64,000 nucleotides of DNA from Eretmocerus hayati (lineage: Eukaryota; Arthropoda; Insecta; Hymenoptera; Aphelinidae), in contig CM056742.1 of assembly GCA_029851415.1 (NCBI GenBank), forward strand, positions 150,603,121 through 150,667,120, in the 5' to 3' direction. The notes below the pieces were generated by a model. The model did not search any database. It had not been told where the DNA came from and worked only from the letters and a program-made list of their open reading frames with translations. The position numbers and the translations under genes were made by a program. Each line of letters begins with the position of its first letter. The first letter of the stretch is position 1. This document shows, one piece after another, positions 1 through 9,181 of this stretch.

Positions 1-780
1 CGTGTTTGTCCACCAGTACGATGGGTGAGCTGTATGGGGATGAGGCTGCCTCGACGACTCCATCTGCCAGCATTTGTTTGACCATGTCGCTTATCGCTCG
101 CTTCTTCTCAGCAGAGTAGCGATAAGGTGGAATCTTGAAGGGGCGACGGTCCGTGACTCTGATCTCGTGCATGATGAAGGGTGTCCTGGCCAGGGGCGCC
201 GAATCATCGAAGATCCTCACGTGTCGCATCATGATTTCCTTGAATTGATCAACATATTCATTAGGGAATCCGTGGTTTACCTTGCTCCATACTTGCTCTT
301 GCAAGTGGGTCGATGGCCCGTCAGGGGCGCGTCCCAGGAATACCCGGATCCTTTTGCTGATTCCTAGGTAGAGGCAGTCGAGGTCGTGGTCGTGGACGGC
401 CTTCACCTCCTTAAGCCATCGTCGTCCGAGGATGGCGGCAGGTCGAAGCTCCTCGGCGACGAAGAACTTGACGTCACATTCGAAGTTTTGGATCCGCACG
501 GCGGGTGTGCAGGTTGCTTGGACGCGCATCTCGGTTCCACTGCTTGCCAGCTTGGCTCCGCGTGGCTGGATTCTCTGCACGATGGCTCCGTCCGGGATGC
601 ACCGTGGCGAGATGAAGTTGTCGGATGCTGCCGAGTCGACGAGCGCTGCGACGAGCTTCCCTCCAATCCAGATGTCCAGGTTGGCGGCGTGGAGTCCGGT
701 GGCGTCTGCGGCTGCAGCGCTTATTGCGGGGCTGCAGGTGTCGAAGCGGGTGTGCCCGCAGCATTCCCCGCTTCCCGCGA
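1..780 (-). CDS. pol: Protease and N-terminal reverse transcriptase (pol, partial)
   Basis: The frame is entered by -1 slippage near 781 and remains open to the window edge. An aspartic protease is seen first: IWIGGKLVAALVDSAASDNF at about 667-608, with the catalytic Asp codon at 637-635. The flap and C-terminal part include ILGRRWLKEV, as in gypsy proteases. A linker leads to the RT start, with the pattern RRPFKIPPYRYSAEK, then a helix and VVEAASSPYSSPIVLVDK at the very left edge, which matches the fingers of Ty3/gypsy RT. The catalytic triad reads D-S-A instead of D-[ST]-G. RT palm, RNase H and integrase are beyond the window. Confidence 0.82.
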
Positions 781-1944
781 GTTTCCCGGAGTCGTGGCCT
801 TCGGGTACTGGGGTCGTTTGGGGCAATCCCTGTGCCAATGATATTCAGGGCAATAATCACATTTAGGCAATCTCTCACCATTGACCTGCTTGAAGTCTCG
901 TACAGCCTTCGATGGCTGCGCTGGAGTGGCAGCATTGCCCTTGCCATGGTTGTTGTTGGCTGGGTTGAACTTGCGGGCGCCGGCCTGCTTGGCCTGCTCG
1001 TCGTGTTCGACCTCCGTGGCTCTGGTCAGCAGCTCGCCCACAGTGGTCGGCGGGTTGCCTCGCAGGTGGCAGCGGATAGTCGCGTTCAGTGACTCCGTGA
1101 TCAAGGTCACTAGCTCCTCCTCGGTGGCCTCAGGAAGCAGACGACGAGCTAGGAGGTTACGTTTTTCAATGAAAGTACTCACATCCTCCTTTTCGCCTTG
1201 GGCCTGTCCGTAGAGTTTGGCCTTGAGTCGGAGTCGAAGCTGCGATGAGTCAAAGCGGGACAGGAACAGCTCGGTGAAACGGGTCCAGTCGACAGCCAGG
1301 TTCTTGTAGCAGGACCACCACTTCTCGGCGTCACCCTTGAGTGCGCGTTCGGCCACTTGCACCTTGAAGGCCTCCTCGGTCCCGAGGCGCCGGAAGTGCT
1401 CCGTACACTTCGTGATGAACTTCGCTGGGTCCTCGTGCTCCGCACCAGTGAAGTCCGGAGGGTTGAGGGGCGTGCCAGCGAGTTGACGGAACATCAGCCG
1501 GAGGTCGTCCATGGTGATCGCAGGTGGCTCCGGATTGGCCGCCGAAACGTCCGCTGCAGCTTCTGGAGCAACAAGTGAATTCGGATGAGTAGGTACCTGG
1601 TTGACGGAGGCGGGATCCGCCGGCTGCTGCTGCTGAGCTCCGGCTTGGGGATCTGCAGGGTCGTCGTATGGCACAGCAGGCGATGGTCCGGTCGGAGCAA
1701 GGTCCTTGCGGGATGTCCTCCGGCGTATAGGCAGCTGTGCTCCGTCCAGGAGGGACTCGAGCTCCTGCTCCGAGCCAAGGGACCGCTGACGTTGGTGGCG
1801 TGTCACGCGAGCGGTGCGCTCAAGCGAGACGGTGCGTTGTTGATCCAGTTGGGCGCCACTGGGTGTTTCCACACTCCCAGAAGTGCTTGCCGCTGTCTGC
1901 CGGGTCGTCCGGATTGCAGGCGGCGTCCGGGGGAGACTGCTCAT
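721..1944 (-). CDS. gag: Gag polyprotein of gypsy-like retrotransposon
   Basis: This 407-aa ORF encodes the structural protein that packages the element's RNA. Residues 1-150 are a polar, Pro/Gln/Ser-rich leader. Residues ~155-310 have the retrotransposon gag (capsid-like) pattern, with FTGAEHEDPAKFI, then ALKGDAEKWW and W-x-x-F-x-x-x-F-L-x-x-F. A Lys/Asn-rich linker leads to a single zinc knuckle near residue 365, CDYCPEYHWHRDC. It has eight residues between the second and third Cys where the usual CCHC knuckle has nine. The ATG at 1944 lies 78 bases inside the end of the LTR, and no other start is needed. The slippery site GGGAAAC lies 20 codons before the stop and allows protease-RT to be made as a fusion. 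Confidence 0.88.
   Translation of the reverse strand: MSSLPRTPPAIRTTRQTAASTSGSVETPSGAQLDQQRTVSLERTARVTRHQRQRSLGSEQELESLLDGAQLPIRRRTSRKDLAPTGPSPAVPYDDPADPQAGAQQQQPADPASVNQVPTHPNSLVAPEAAADVSAANPEPPAITMDDLRLMFRQLAGTPLNPPDFTGAEHEDPAKFITKCTEHFRRLGTEEAFKVQVAERALKGDAEKWWSCYKNLAVDWTRFTELFLSRFDSSQLRLRLKAKLYGQAQGEKEDVSTFIEKRNLLARRLLPEATEEELVTLITESLNATIRCHLRGNPPTTVGELLTRATEVEHDEQAKQAGARKFNPANNNHGKGNAATPAQPSKAVRDFKQVNGERLPKCDYCPEYHWHRDCPKRPQYPKATTPGNSREAGNAAGTPASTPAAPQ
781..787 (-). promoter_or_regulatory. -1 ribosomal frameshift heptamer G GGA AAC between gag and pol
   Basis: Gag codons here read CCG GGA AAC (789-781 on the minus strand), which is a slippery heptamer X XXY YYZ in the correct zero frame. 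Slipping back one base puts ribosomes in the frame whose codons start at 781, 778 and so on. That frame is open from the heptamer into the protease-RT. GGGAAAC is a known -1 shift site in some retroviruses. The DNA downstream is GC-rich, but I did not model a pseudoknot. Confidence 0.65.
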
Positions 1945-2001
1945 CGAGTCGCAGGTCCTAGCATCTCCTGATGCCGACGAAGTCCAAAAAGTCCCTCGTT
2001 G

Positions 2002-2019
2002 GCCCCACGTCGGGCGCCA
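2002..2019 (-). other. Primer-binding site (tRNA-primed minus-strand synthesis)
   Basis: The minus strand reads TGGCGCCCGACGTGGGGC, three bases after the LTR end. PBS sequences begin TGG because they pair with the CCA tail of a tRNA. The first ten bases equal those of the classic tRNA-Lys primer site; the remainder differs, so the primer identity is open. Confidence 0.7.
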
Positions 2020-2544
2020 AATTGACGGGGCTCGGAATTCCGCTTACGGGAAACCTCGTCAATGGGGATGAAAATAATTTCACTCCCGCGTCTCGCTGGC
2101 CGGAGACGAGATAGTTGAGGGTTGAGCAGTCTTGTTTTGTTGAGTTGAGGCCTCAGCTTTCAACGCTCCGAGCAGCGCCAAGCGTTTGGCCTGTTGAAGT
2201 CCGTAGAGGTCTCGTCGGTGCTCCTCTTCGGAGCGGGGTACGTAGGTCTTGGGACGTCTGTGCCGTTGGCTGGGACGGTCCATCCGTCCGGTCCAGGTGC
2301 GTGGGCGTGCTCACGCCGTCGTCGGGGTAGGAACGGGGTTAGGCACTCGAATAATTCTCACAGTTTCAAGACACAATTGCGACTCGGTACTCGAGGTGCG
2401 AAACACAAACACTACGCACACTTGGTCACTCATGCCACCGGGGCAACTTGGAACGGTCGCGGCGGGGCACGTTGAGTCGGGTGCGTCGGGCCACGGCTGG
2501 GCCAAGTGTCGTGGAGACAGCGTCGCGACGGCGAGCTGGAGAAG

Positions 2545-2581
2545 ACTGAGCTGCCGAGCTTGGGAAGCGCGGCCTTATATA
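2545..2581 (-). promoter_or_regulatory. LTR core promoter: TATA box and initiator
   Basis: On the minus strand TATATAAGG occupies 2581-2573 and TCAGT occupies 2549-2545. The A of TCAGT lies 34 bases downstream of the first T of the TATA box. TCAGT is the arthropod initiator consensus. The pair predicts that retrotransposon RNA starts at about 2547. Confidence 0.6.
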
Positions 2582-2729
2582 CCCATGTTCGTACGCTTGA
2601 GAAGCGTACGCGTAATGGGAGCGGCGCATTACATTAGCGGGAATGTAATGCGTGAGAACCGTACGGAGCGACGTACATTTGCTGGGTTTTACTAATTCGA
2701 AGATTTATGAGAGTGAATTTATGATCTGC

Positions 2730-3060
2730 CGCGTACGTTGGGGGAGCGTTACTTTTCCGTTGTCGTAATAGGGCTGTCCAGTTACAAGGGTTTTTAGTAT
2801 TTTTCCTGGAAAACTTTATGGCATGATCGGTACGGTGGATAAGCGTTACTTCTCTGTTAATGTAATGTGACTGTCGAGTTACAAAATATTTTGAATGACT
2901 TTTTCTCGGAAAACTTTACGACCTGGGGCGTACGTTGGAGAAGCGTTACTTTCACGGTAAAGTAATGGGTCATGTCAGTTACAAAGTTTTCATGTCAAAT
3001 TTCTAGGAACCGTAGATACAAGATCTATGCCGTGCGTACGCTGGAAGAGCGTACGATCGT
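2730..3060 (-). repeat. About 100-bp tandem repeats in LTR U3
   Basis: Blocks starting GCGTACG or a close variant begin near 2731, 2829, 2928 and 3034. Each is followed by an AGCGTTAC-like motif, a GTAATG motif, CAGTTACAA or GAGTTACAA, and GGAAAACTTTA. Three copies are near full length and the fourth is partial. A further degenerate copy lies near 2588. Direct repeats in U3 upstream of the TATA box often act as enhancers in LTR elements; that role here is inference. Confidence 0.7.
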
Positions 3061-3428
3061 AGTAATGGAAAAATTATATATTCGCGGCGATCAAAATTAA
3101 ATGCGGGGGTATGCCCACGTCAATGCTATTTATGAGTCCAGGAGTCTGTCCTTTGGCTCCGCCCATTCGATTTCTTATTTGAAGTCATTCGTCTTGAATA
3201 TGATCATCTCAAAGTGACAAAATACGGACTTTCAACTTATCACGCCAAGCAAGAGTAAAAATGGAGGTGAAGGCAGGGTCGCTTTTGCTACCGAGTTGAA
3301 ATATTTCATTGAGGAACTAAGTAAGGATTGCTGAGTGTGAAAATCAAGCTCACTGTGTAAAATCATATCATTACGGAAGTTGTGAACTATTAAAAATTAT
3401 AGCTCGAGCAATGTAATTTTTATCTCAT

Positions 3429-3740
3429 ATTAAAGTTGGCGTCTTGTCGGTCTTGAAGGACTAGTGGGGAATTAAATCAGTTCCCAAAATTTTGTGATGG
3501 AAATTTCGGAGGAACTCACTCTGTTCACCTGTATTGACAGGAGCAAGACGTTATGTCTGGTCTCCAGCACAAGATCGCTCAAAAATACCACGACGATCTA
3601 AAGAATAACAAAACCTAAGCATGTTGAGGTCCACGAAACTTTGTGGACGAAACGTCGTAATAAAAATTTCCATCACGAAATTTTGGGACTCGATTTAATT
3701 CCTCACCGTCCTTCAAGATCGACAAGATGCCAACTTTAAT
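3429..3740. repeat. Inverted duplication of a coding-like fragment (arms ~78 bp)
   Basis: Left arm 3429-3506 and right arm 3664-3740 are diverged reverse complements. Both read ATTAAAGTTGG, then CTTGAAGGAC, GGAATTAAATC and GTGATGGAAATTT. The spacer is about 157 bp. The right arm sits in a 74-codon minus-strand ORF (3839-3615) with a protein-like stretch KVGILSILKDGEEL. I do not recognise the protein. It is probably a broken transposon or gene scrap captured as a hairpin. Confidence 0.5.
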
Positions 3741-4578
3741 ATTTATCATCAAGGACGAAAAATCTACAATATCTCTCTTTATCACAGTCTTACAGAGAGA
3801 TCTGAGTTGGGACCTTATTGACATGGAGTTTTCCTGCAAAAGCTGATTTTACGTATGCCCCTCCCCCGCTATTACCAACACTCAACACTGCCTCCAAACT
3901 TTGAAATTATTTGGAATATCACGTATATTTCAATCATACCTGTTTGTAATCCAGCGTGACTCGGTCCGGCTTCATCGTGACTATTACGTATCCTTGAGCG
4001 TGAGAGAATCCGCTGGATTTTACTTTTTGATGCCTTGAGTATACTCCTCCAGCGAAGAAACTGTGATTTTTCCGAGTCGATCGGTCGACTTGTTGTCTCT
4101 GATGAAATGATGGGAGACGAATAAAAGTATACCGATATGTAAGGGGATGAACCCGTGGATCGGTCGGTAGTTGAATATTTAACTATTCAACCACCGACTA
4201 ATTGGGGCTGGATGGTTGCATAGTTGGGCGGCCTGAGTTTCCGATAGCATCAATTGGTCGATATTCAATATTTTACACTAACATTTCCACGACAGAAACC
4301 TTCCGAAAAACTTCATTCGGTGTCTGGACAGAAACTTAAACTGCCTGGTCAAAATTTTCAATCACCGGTTGAATAATCTGGTTATGAATTCATCCAATTC
4401 TCCCAGTATTTCTCAACCGCAAACGCATTTTAGGGGTTTATATAAGCATATATAGAATATACATGGTTCATAGGAAACATCTACAAGTCAGACGAGCAAT
4501 AGCAAGAGAAGCTACTAGCATTACTACAAAATAAGCCAGGACTGATATTATTCCGATCCTCAGTATTGTGTATGAATA
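3741..4578. other. Intergenic stretch, nothing supported
   Basis: AT-rich DNA between the inverted duplication and the foldback-like element. I see no gene, TIR or strong repeat. 3123-3428 between the LTR and the duplication is similarly empty. Confidence 0.4.
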
Positions 4579-5982
4579 CAATTGAGGGGGTGCATGGATG
4601 AAGGGCCTAATGGCGTTTAGGCCCTTATCCCGGACTTTCGTTTCTTTCAACCTCTTGACCCATGGATCTTGGAACCATGACCTATCACCCCATGAAACTT
4701 GTTTCTTCAGAAACTTAGAAACCCCCATAGATGAGAGAAAGGGCCTAAGGGCCATTAGGCTCTTTTACGTATTTGGTAAAAGGACCTAACCACCGTTATA
4801 CCTTTTTGTCGATTATATGGTGGGATTCACGATTATGAGGTCTTTTCGTCGATTATATGATAGGAGTTAGGCTCTTTCGTGGATTGTGTGATGGAAGTTA
4901 CGCCCTTTTGTATATTACCTGGGACTCTTTGGATGGATACTATTTCTTCATTTCGCCCGAGTGGTACTTCTGATCTATTTGATCCTCCAAGCATATACTT
5001 AAAGAGCATAACTTATCTTAATAAGAACGTGTGAACTGTGGTGGTAAGAAACTCTAACTTCTAAGTTTGAGGAATAGAACTCCTTGGAAGTTTCTGACAC
5101 CAACTTCCATCTGCAACTTCATATCCAGAAATGGAATTCAGTTAGCGTTATACAACAACGGACCTCGGATTAAAGTTAGAATGAAATTTCAAAGACCAGT
5201 GTTGACAAACAAGGCTTGAGTGCAAGAGTGTACGTAAAAAAAGGCCTCAGTCCAAGATTGTTGATAAAAGGGGCTTAAGAGCAACAATATTAGTGAAAAG
5301 GGCCTAATTACTGCCAAAATTTTGTGAAAGGGCCCAAGTTACCGGGCAAATTCGTTCAAAGGGCCTAACTTTTCTGTGGATATTGGGATAAAGGACCTGA
5401 TTGATGGGGTATTGGTAAAAAGAGCCTAAGTTTATGCGAAAAATTTTTCAAAAAATGCTCATGACCTCTATATCTTTTCTATTATCGATTCTACCCATCA
5501 AATCATATTCTTTGGCCTTCAAGAAAAGTATCCTCGTGCTTGGTGAGTGGATATCGAGTATCCACAGTTTCACACACTCGATAGAATCTTTTTTCACGCG
5601 TAGAGTTGATGAACATGCATCGAGACATTATATCGCAATCGGATATCTTGTGTGACATACCCATAGACATGCTGAAGAAATGCGGAGGTCATTGATCTTG
5701 ATTTCGCATTGTTTTTCAACTTTCAGTTAACCATCTGGACCAAAAATTGACTCAGTATTGGGAAAAAGGGCCGAATCACATTTTTTGAATGTCTGTAGTC
5801 CTCCCAGAGTCCACAGCAACCTTCCAATTCTTGTGCGATTATTTCGGGGATGTCATAAACTTTACAATAAGCCGTATGCACGCATTGAATCATGCAGCGG
5901 ACAAATTACGGTTAGCTTTCATCGGTTTTTTCGAAATGGCCTTTTTGCGATTAGGCCCATCTTCCACACACCCCCTCAATTG
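4579..5982. mobile_element. Foldback-like DNA element with TA-flanked TIRs, 1.4 kb
   Basis: The left end reads CAATTGAGGGGGTGCATGGA and the right end is its near reverse complement (CACACCCCCTCAATTG), each flanked by TA (4577-4578 and 5983-5984). Inside, short degenerate units built on GGGCCTAA recur every ~26-37 bp from 5239 to 5430. Near 4740-4920 the same unit recurs mainly in the opposite orientation (TTAGGCTCTTT with CGTCGATTATATGA). Long inverted repeats made of short tandem units are the hallmark of foldback elements. No transposase is present, so it is non-autonomous. Confidence 0.65.
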
Positions 5983-6292
5983 TAACAATAAACGAGCGTG
6001 ATAAGGATGTACAAGGGGACTCCCTACGAATTTTGGATTCTTCGCAATGTCTGAGTCAAAAACTTATCCAGTGTCCAGTATATTTTGTTGAAGATCTCCT
6101 GCTCATGTTGACTCAGATTTCATACTATTTTCCTATTTTACATTTATTCCATCTCCAAACGAGGGGTGGTTTTGTCAGTTGTGAGACTCATATGCATTAT
6201 CATACTTCTCCCATGGTTGAAATTGAAAAATTCTCGTGTTTCATGATTGAGAAGCAACTCACTCAAACTCTCCAAGCCCAGTGTTCCGAGTG

Positions 6293-6502
6293 TGTTGTAA
6301 AGATCTTAACCTGAGAATTAAGTTTGGACGGTTGGCGGGGGTCACCCCACTCATACCGCTGACCCTACAGCAATGAATTATTGACAAAGTGATAATATGT
6401 TGTAAAGGTCTTCATCTGAGAATTGAGTTTGCAGAGTTAGTGGGGGTCACTCCACTCATGCCAGTAACCCTGAAGGTAATGAATTATTGAGAAAGCGATA
6501 AG
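6293..6502 (+). repeat. Tandem duplication, 105-bp unit, two copies
   Basis: GTTGTAAAG starts at 6294 and again at 6399. Both copies continue with CTGAGAATT, GGGGGTCAC, CACTCAT, CCCT and AATGAATTATTGA. The units differ at scattered positions, so this is not recent. Confidence 0.75.
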
Positions 6503-6587
6503 AGTTGATACTAAAAGTTATTTGACCCAACAATCTTCGTATAAATGGACATGACATAAATAAGGTATTCTACTGAGAATCCTAGTA

Positions 6588-7457
6588 CAGTGAAACCTCC
6601 ATAAGGCGGACACCTTCGGTTGCAAAAAATATGTCTGACTTATAGAGGTGTCCGATTTATAGAGAGGCTACCAGAAAATGTCAAGTCGGTTATTCAATGA
6701 TTCTATGAGAATGAATCGTTTCAACTTGATCAAAATTGAATGCAGATAATCGAGATCAAGTCAACGATTGATATCCCCCCGAATAAGAACGAAATCGTTG
6801 TTGTTGCTCTCTGCAGCATAACCGGTGCGTTATACGCAAAGACTAACATCAGAATCAAGCCATCACCTGTCCGGCTAATAGAGGTGCTTATACATGTGCT
6901 CTTATGTGCGAGTGTAATCGAAATTTTTGTCCGCGTCCGGGTTATGGAGTGTCCGCTTTAAGACGATGCGGTCACCATGCAAGCTAAAAATCATTCCCAG
7001 CTTTCTCCGATTCTATTGCGATTCGGTCTAAACGATGAGCGCACAAATATTTGTCATCATCTAACTTAGATTCGTCTGCTCTTCGTTAAGCCCAAATTGC
7101 AATACAATCGGAGAAAGTTGGGAATGAAAATGTGCGTATATGATAGGTTAGGAGGTTCCCGCGGCCGAGTTATTCCCACTTTTCTCCGATTTTCTGGTGA
7201 TTTGGGCTAAGCGACGGATTGAGGAATACAAGTTGGACAATAACAAGTATTCGACAACTCGTCTCACACTTTGAATCATCAAACTTTTTATGTAAGGTGT
7301 ATTTTACAGGTCCATGGTCACGGTGCACGGTGACTGCGTCGCCTTAAAGAGAGGCGATTCTGAGGAAAAACATAGGAATTTGGCCGGTCGCAGTCGAAGT
7401 GTCCGCGATGTGGAGGCGTCCGCGTTCTGGAGGTGTCCGAATAGAGAGGTTTCACTG
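6588..7457. mobile_element. Tigger/pogo-type MITE, 870 bp, TA target duplication
   Basis: The left end is CAGTGAAACCTCCATAAGGC at 6588 and the right end is GAGAGGTTTCACTG ending at 7457; both are flanked by TA. Subterminal units of GGACACC/GGTGTCCG repeat in both arms, as in Tigger/pogo-like elements of arthropods. No transposase is seen. A separate TTAA-flanked MITE has inserted at 6962-7343, so this element is the older of the two. Confidence 0.75.
6962..7343. mobile_element. TTAA-flanked MITE, copy 1 (382 bp), nested in Tigger-type MITE
   Basis: The left end is GACGATGCGGTCACCATGCA and the right end reads, in reverse complement, GGCGACGCAGTCACCGTGCA. Both sides carry TTAA (6958-6961 and 7344-7347), the target site of piggyBac-type elements. 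The interior has paired arms with GTTATTCCCACTTTTCTCCG-like sequence. The ends do not start with the CCC usual for piggyBac, so the superfamily is tentative. Related copies lie at 23676-23874 and 49428-49772. Confidence 0.7.
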
Positions 7458-7679
7458 TAGTGGAAATATGGGTCCAACCCTGTTTTTCTGTCTCTTGAAC
7501 AAACTGCTGTAGTTGCTTAATCCTGAGAAAACCCTTGCGAGTGGGTGACTGACTTCTTTTCTCCGAAGCGCTTTTATATCAATTGATCGCGAGCGAAGGC
7601 TATTCCCGGAATAATTCAAGAAAAAATGAATGAAAGTCTACTGTTCTACGACTACCATAAAATACACGTATTCACTTAC

Positions 7680-7755
7680 CCAGGGGATTAAAACTGGTTG
7701 TTTCATCGGCAATCACATTCCACGTAAGAACACTGAGTATTATAAGTATCTTCAT
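7680..7755 (-). CDS. Possible first exon of a small secreted peptide
   Basis: An ATG at 7755 opens a frame reading MKILIILSVLTWNVIADETT and a few more residues, ending at a consensus donor CTGG|GTAAGT. The first 16 residues form a textbook signal peptide with a cleavage site after VIA. The following exon would lie at 7458-7630, where several AG acceptors are possible. One reading frame there ends at a TGA supplied by the end of the Tigger-type MITE (CAGTGA). That frame contains basic, peptide-like sequence such as LFKRQKNR. The second exon is uncertain and I cannot name the product. It could also be a chance ORF. Confidence 0.3.
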
Positions 7756-8586
7756 ATGGGAAGATTTTTCTTTGTGAGCTCTATATGATGGAGAGCTTTT
7801 CTTCCGACTTTTCGACAGCTGTGAATGGATGGATGATTTAGTGATTGGTCGACTCTATGCTCAGATCATGCGGCAGCTCTCTTCTGATTTTGTCAGAAAA
7901 AAAGCAGCACCTGGGAAGAACCTCTAAGAGAGAAAGCAGTGAAACTTTACAACGTTAGCGATGTCACGTGTTATTTTCCGGGGCAGGTTTCGGTTCGTTG
8001 ACAAATTTCTTACTGAGAGACGGAATTGCGAGATGAAGTTCACGCAATGAACATCTTAATGATTAAAGTTCAGAAGTGTTCCTTGATTGGCAGTGAAAAA
8101 GGATTTTGGAGAAGTTTGTTCTTGTTCACCGATAGCAAAAAAATCTTACCTACGGAGAATTGCATGAAGGGCCATTCAAATAATTCATGCAGTTGCTTTC
8201 GAAGTTCGTTCGCGAATGATGGAGTAGAAGGTTTAATGCATGTTTCCATAACGTTGGAACAATTGAAAAGTAGTCTCGTAGAACCGCGAAAAGCATCTAT
8301 TCCTCATAACTGGCTCGAATCTTGGGATTAGAAAGTTCGATATTGCCCAAGAGGTATTTGGAAACTAAAATTGCTTTGAAATTAAGATATTTTATTCCCT
8401 AACCAAACTTCGGAGGGAATGGAAGTCATATTAGTGAGACAAGTGGCTTTGGTAAATGATAATGATTCTTGCTATATATGTATGGCTAATAACCGATAAA
8501 ATTAATGTTTTTGTATTCAATTTGGTAAGACCCAAGATGATCTCGGTGCACAAATTTCGTCGTCTTGATACTATGATTTCTTACTA
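7756..8586. other. Intergenic stretch with unassigned ORF
   Basis: A 101-codon plus-strand ORF lies at 8026-8331, with no recognisable domain and no splice context I trust. Nothing else is supported here. Confidence 0.3.
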
Positions 8587-9181
8587 CAGTATACCGCTCA
8601 AAAGTTCTCGATGGGTCAAGGCTCGAACATCCCAACTTCAGACAGCGATGACCGGAGTTCTATGCGTCTCACAAGAATTCTGGAAGAACAGAAAAAATAC
8701 AAACATTCTAGAGGATTCGGTGATTTTTTCGATTCTCCTCGAAGGCCCTATACGTTGGTGAAAAGATAGAGGATTTGAAAATCCTTTACTTCCCGGTGAA
8801 AAACTGTCATTTTGGGTATCTAGACAGCTCGGACATCCTCACACGCGTGGGGTAAAAAGTAATCAAAACATGACATCACATAGCATTTTTTCGCTCTGCA
8901 AGATGCTTTTTGCAGAATTGCATTATCTTCGTCTGCAATGAAACTACAGGTGGCTCAATGGAAGTAAAAAAATTTCAAATTCTCTTTCTTTTCACCAGTG
9001 TGTAGGGCCTTTAAATAGGATCGAAAGAAATCATCGAAACCTCTAGAAAGTTAGTATTTTTTCTGTTCTTCAAGACATTTCTTCCAGTATCCCTGTAAGA
9101 CGCATCATAGAACTCTGATCATTGCTGTCTGAAGTAAGAGTGTTCGAGCCTTCACCCATCGAGAACTTTTGAGCGGTACTG
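8587..9181. mobile_element. Tc1-type palindromic MITE, copy 1 (595 bp)
   Basis: The left end is CAGTATACCGCTCAAAAGTT and the right end is AACTTTTGAGCGGTACTG; both are flanked by TA. It is the same family as 27184-27984: both share TTTGGGTATCTAGACAG, TCACACGCG and AAAAATCATCCAAACC-like blocks. The right arm is near complete but the inner part of the left arm is missing, so this copy is an internally deleted derivative. There is no transposase ORF. Confidence 0.72.

Larger units (their letters stand above)
1..3122 (-). mobile_element. Ty3/gypsy-like LTR retrotransposon, 5' part (truncated by window edge)
   Basis: Reading on the minus strand, an LTR (3122 to 2023) is followed by a primer-binding site, a short leader, an intact gag ORF and a protease-RT frame that continues past base 1. 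The order LTR-PBS-gag-protease-RT is that of Ty3/gypsy elements. The gag is uninterrupted over 407 codons and the protease-RT frame is open over the ~780 bases visible, so this copy could be young. GC content is well above the AT-rich host DNA around it. RNase H, integrase and the 3' LTR would lie to the left of the window. Bases 3123-3127 (ATGCT) are the expected right-hand target duplication; the partner is not visible. Confidence 0.88.
2023..3122 (-). repeat. 5' long terminal repeat, 1,100 bp
   Basis: On the minus strand this segment begins TGACGTGGGC and ends CCCCGTCA, giving TG...CA ends and a 5-bp inverted repeat TGACG/CGTCA. It ends three bases before the primer-binding site, which is what an LTR boundary should do. 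A TATA box and an insect-type initiator split it into U3 (3122 to about 2548) and R-U5 (about 2547 to 2023). The second LTR is outside the window, so the ends are inferred from structure, not from comparing two LTRs. Confidence 0.75.

Noticed and set aside
386..841. 151-codon plus-strand ORF
   Set aside because: It is the shadow of the minus-strand protease frame; overlapping plus-strand ORFs at 432-866 and 625-1092 are shadows too.
4468..4789. Overlapping ORFs on both strands at the foldback-like element's left end
   Set aside because: They arise from the GGGCCTAA inverted units and have no conserved protein features.
6293..6502. Repeat considered as a CRISPR-like array
   Set aside because: Only two ~105-bp units with no spacers, in a eukaryotic genome.
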